Made by a program: the position numbers and the translations under genes. A stretch of 63,539 nt of DNA from Streptococcus shenyangsis (GTDB taxonomy: Bacteria > Bacillota > Bacilli > Lactobacillales > Streptococcaceae), in NCBI RefSeq assembly GCF_006385785.1, contig NZ_VFSH01000011.1, positions 1-63,539 on the forward strand, read 5' to 3'. Within the stretch, counting starts at the first letter, position 1; each line of letters starts with the position of its first letter. Positions 62,324 to 63,539 of the stretch are shown one piece after another. The notes beneath the pieces were generated by a model that did not search any database, was not told the origin of the DNA, and was given only the letters and a program-made list of their open reading frames with translations.

Positions 62324-63213
62324 ACTTCCACCCCTGATTCTAGTTTAAAGATTTCATCAATTGTTGGCGCTTGTTGGTCAAAAGTTGCGATATATTGCCC
62401 CTGAGTCAAGATTGGGAAAAGTTCCCTTCCAGCGCTCTCATCCTCCAAGATCAATTTCCAACTGCCTTGTTTGGTCAAGCTCACCTGTTTAACATGAGGA
62501 AGGTTTTCCAATTCTTCCTTGCTTCGTTCACTTGAAACAAAAAGACGCGTTTTCCCGTATTGATTGCGAACATCCTGAACTGGTCCATGCAAGACCACAC
62601 GGCCATCTCGAATCATGAGAATATCGTCACAAAGCTCCTCGACGTTGGTCATGACATGATCAGAAAAGATAATGGTTGCTCCGCGCTCTTTTTCCTGAAA
62701 AATGACTTGCTTGAGCAATTCAGTATTGACTGGATCCAATCCACTGAAAGGCTCATCCAAGATAATCAAGTCTGGTTCATGAATCAGAGTAATAATGAGC
62801 TGAATCTTCTGCTGATTTCCTTTTGACAGACTCTTGATTTTATCAGTCAGCTTCCCTTTCACTTCCAACCTCTTCATCCATTGAGGGAGTTTTTCCTTGA
62901 TCTCCTTGGCATCCATACCTTTTAGAGTCGCCAAATAGCGAACTTGTTCAAGGACTGTCAATTTAGGCATGAGACTGCGTTCTTCAGGCAGATAACCAAT
63001 CCGAGCATAGGTCTCCTGACGAATATCCTGACCATCTAGACTGATTTCTCCTTGATATTCTAAAAACTTCAAAATACTGTGGAAAATTGTTGTCTTCCCA
63101 GCACCATTTTTTCCGACTAGTCCCAAAATACGACCTGGTCGTGCTTGAAAGTCAATCCCAAACAAAACTTGCTTGGATCCAAAACTTTTCTCTAGACTTC
63201 TTACTTCTAGCAT
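62320..63213 (-). CDS. ABC exporter ATP-binding protein
   Basis: 297 residues. Walker A GLVGKNGAGKTT, signature LSKGNQQKIQL, Walker B LIILDEPFSGLDP, H-loop SDHVM. A C-terminal extension (about 215-297) is typical of NatA-like subunits. GGAGGTGAAAG precedes the ATG. Confidence 0.94.
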   Translation of the reverse strand: MLEVRSLEKSFGSKQVLFGIDFQARPGRILGLVGKNGAGKTTIFHSILKFLEYQGEISLDGQDIRQETYARIGYLPEERSLMPKLTVLEQVRYLATLKGMDAKEIKEKLPQWMKRLEVKGKLTDKIKSLSKGNQQKIQLIITLIHEPDLIILDEPFSGLDPVNTELLKQVIFQEKERGATIIFSDHVMTNVEELCDDILMIRDGRVVLHGPVQDVRNQYGKTRLFVSSERSKEELENLPHVKQVSLTKQGSWKLILEDESAGRELFPILTQGQYIATFDQQAPTIDEIFKLESGVEV

Positions 63214-63240
63214 CTTTCACCTCCGAAATGTCTTTCACTC

Positions 63241-63269
63241 ATTATACTCCTTTTTGATAGCCTTTACAA
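63241..63269 (-). promoter_or_regulatory. Promoter of the ABC exporter
   Basis: Minus strand TTGTAA (63269-63264), 17-base spacer, TATAAT (63246-63241). Confidence 0.78.
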
Positions 63270-63420
63270 TGATTTCCGTCCATTTTTATCATCCTCATTT
63301 TAGTAAAAAATCTTAGGGTACTTTGAGTTATGAGTACATTATACAGTAGCAAACTTAATTTATCCACTCTGTTCCTCAACTGTCCATTTTTGATCCTGAA
63401 TTGTTATGTGAAAATCATGA

Positions 63421-63493
63421 CCACCCGTCAAACGGGTGGTTTGTACCAGGGCTATAAGCCCAAATTACCAGCCAGCGCCTAAAGACGCTGGCT
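63421..63493. repeat. Cluster of three stem-loops, possible IS200/IS605-type end
   Basis: Three hairpins in 73 bases: CCACCCG/CGGGTGG (63421-63439), GGGCT/AGCCC (63449-63461) and GCCAGCG/CGCTGGC (63470-63493). The GC content is well above the surroundings. Such clustered hairpins mark ends of IS200/IS605-family elements and the guide-RNA region of TnpB loci; any transposase gene would lie past the right edge. The rest of 63270-63539 shows no gene. Confidence 0.5.
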
Positions 63494-63539
63494 TTCACGT
63501 TGTTCAAGCCTCATTGCTCTTGACTCGTCACTTGCCTCT

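Overview
This window is chromosomal DNA of a mitis-group Streptococcus (S. mitis, S. pseudopneumoniae or S. pneumoniae; I cannot separate these by eye). The evidence is low GC, five BOX repeats, the backbone dexB / capsule locus / aliA / pbp1A / recU / gpsB-rnpB / mapZ-gnd-ritR, and the block clpL / mraY-pbp2x-ftsL-rsmH. The order follows the pneumococcal chromosome on both sides of the capsule locus. Species-variable cargo sits in between.

Layout, left to right. 1-3291: 5' part of a large repetitive surface protein gene (minus strand), with a consensus promoter and an 11-copy hexanucleotide repeat in its leader. 3.8-9.4 kb (minus): gpsB, rnpB, an RlmL-type rRNA methyltransferase, mapZ, gnd and the redox regulator ritR. 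9.5-12.8 kb: ypsA, then recU-pbp1A on plus. 13.2-15.2 kb: aliA. 15.4-38.8 kb (minus): a complete Wzx/Wzy capsule locus, transcribed wzg-wzh-wzd-wze, initial transferase, five glycosyltransferases, wzx, wzy, licD-like, tagD-like, fnlABC, rmlACBD, glf. It predicts a polymer with L-FucNAc, L-rhamnose, galactofuranose and glycerol phosphate. 39.2-43.0 kb: a second Ali-type peptide-binding lipoprotein between wzg and dexB, then dexB. 43.1-45.2 kb: a DUF1846 gene and luxS. 45.2-47.9 kb: clpL with a duplicated CtsR-type promoter split by a BOX element. 47.9-52.4 kb: mraY, pbp2x, ftsL, rsmH. 52.5-55.0 kb: an XRE regulator with small DUF3278-like membrane proteins and a glutathione peroxidase. 55.1-58.0 kb: a four-gene SOS mutagenesis cassette (HdiR-like repressor, UmuC-like polymerase, two small proteins). 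58.3-63.2 kb: a POT peptide transporter, rplM-rpsI with an L13 leader, and a two-gene ABC exporter. The window ends in a cluster of stem-loops resembling an IS200/IS605-type end.

How the genes work together. The capsule locus supplies nucleotide-sugar synthesis (Rml, Fnl, Glf, TagD), assembly (initial transferase, glycosyltransferases, LicD), export and polymerisation (Wzx, Wzy), and attachment and control (Wzg, Wzh, Wzd, Wze). Around it lie cell-wall and division genes (pbp1A, pbp2x, mraY, ftsL, gpsB, mapZ). Both penicillin-binding proteins carry sequence changes known from beta-lactam non-susceptible strains: SAFK at 337-340 of PBP2x and NTGY at 574-577 of PBP1a.

The least explained parts are the hexamer-repeat leader, the split double clpL promoter, the DUF3278-type cassette with a half-gene duplication, possible internal transcription breaks in the capsule locus, and two unrecognised small genes inside that locus. 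I saw no CRISPR array, tRNA or rRNA gene.
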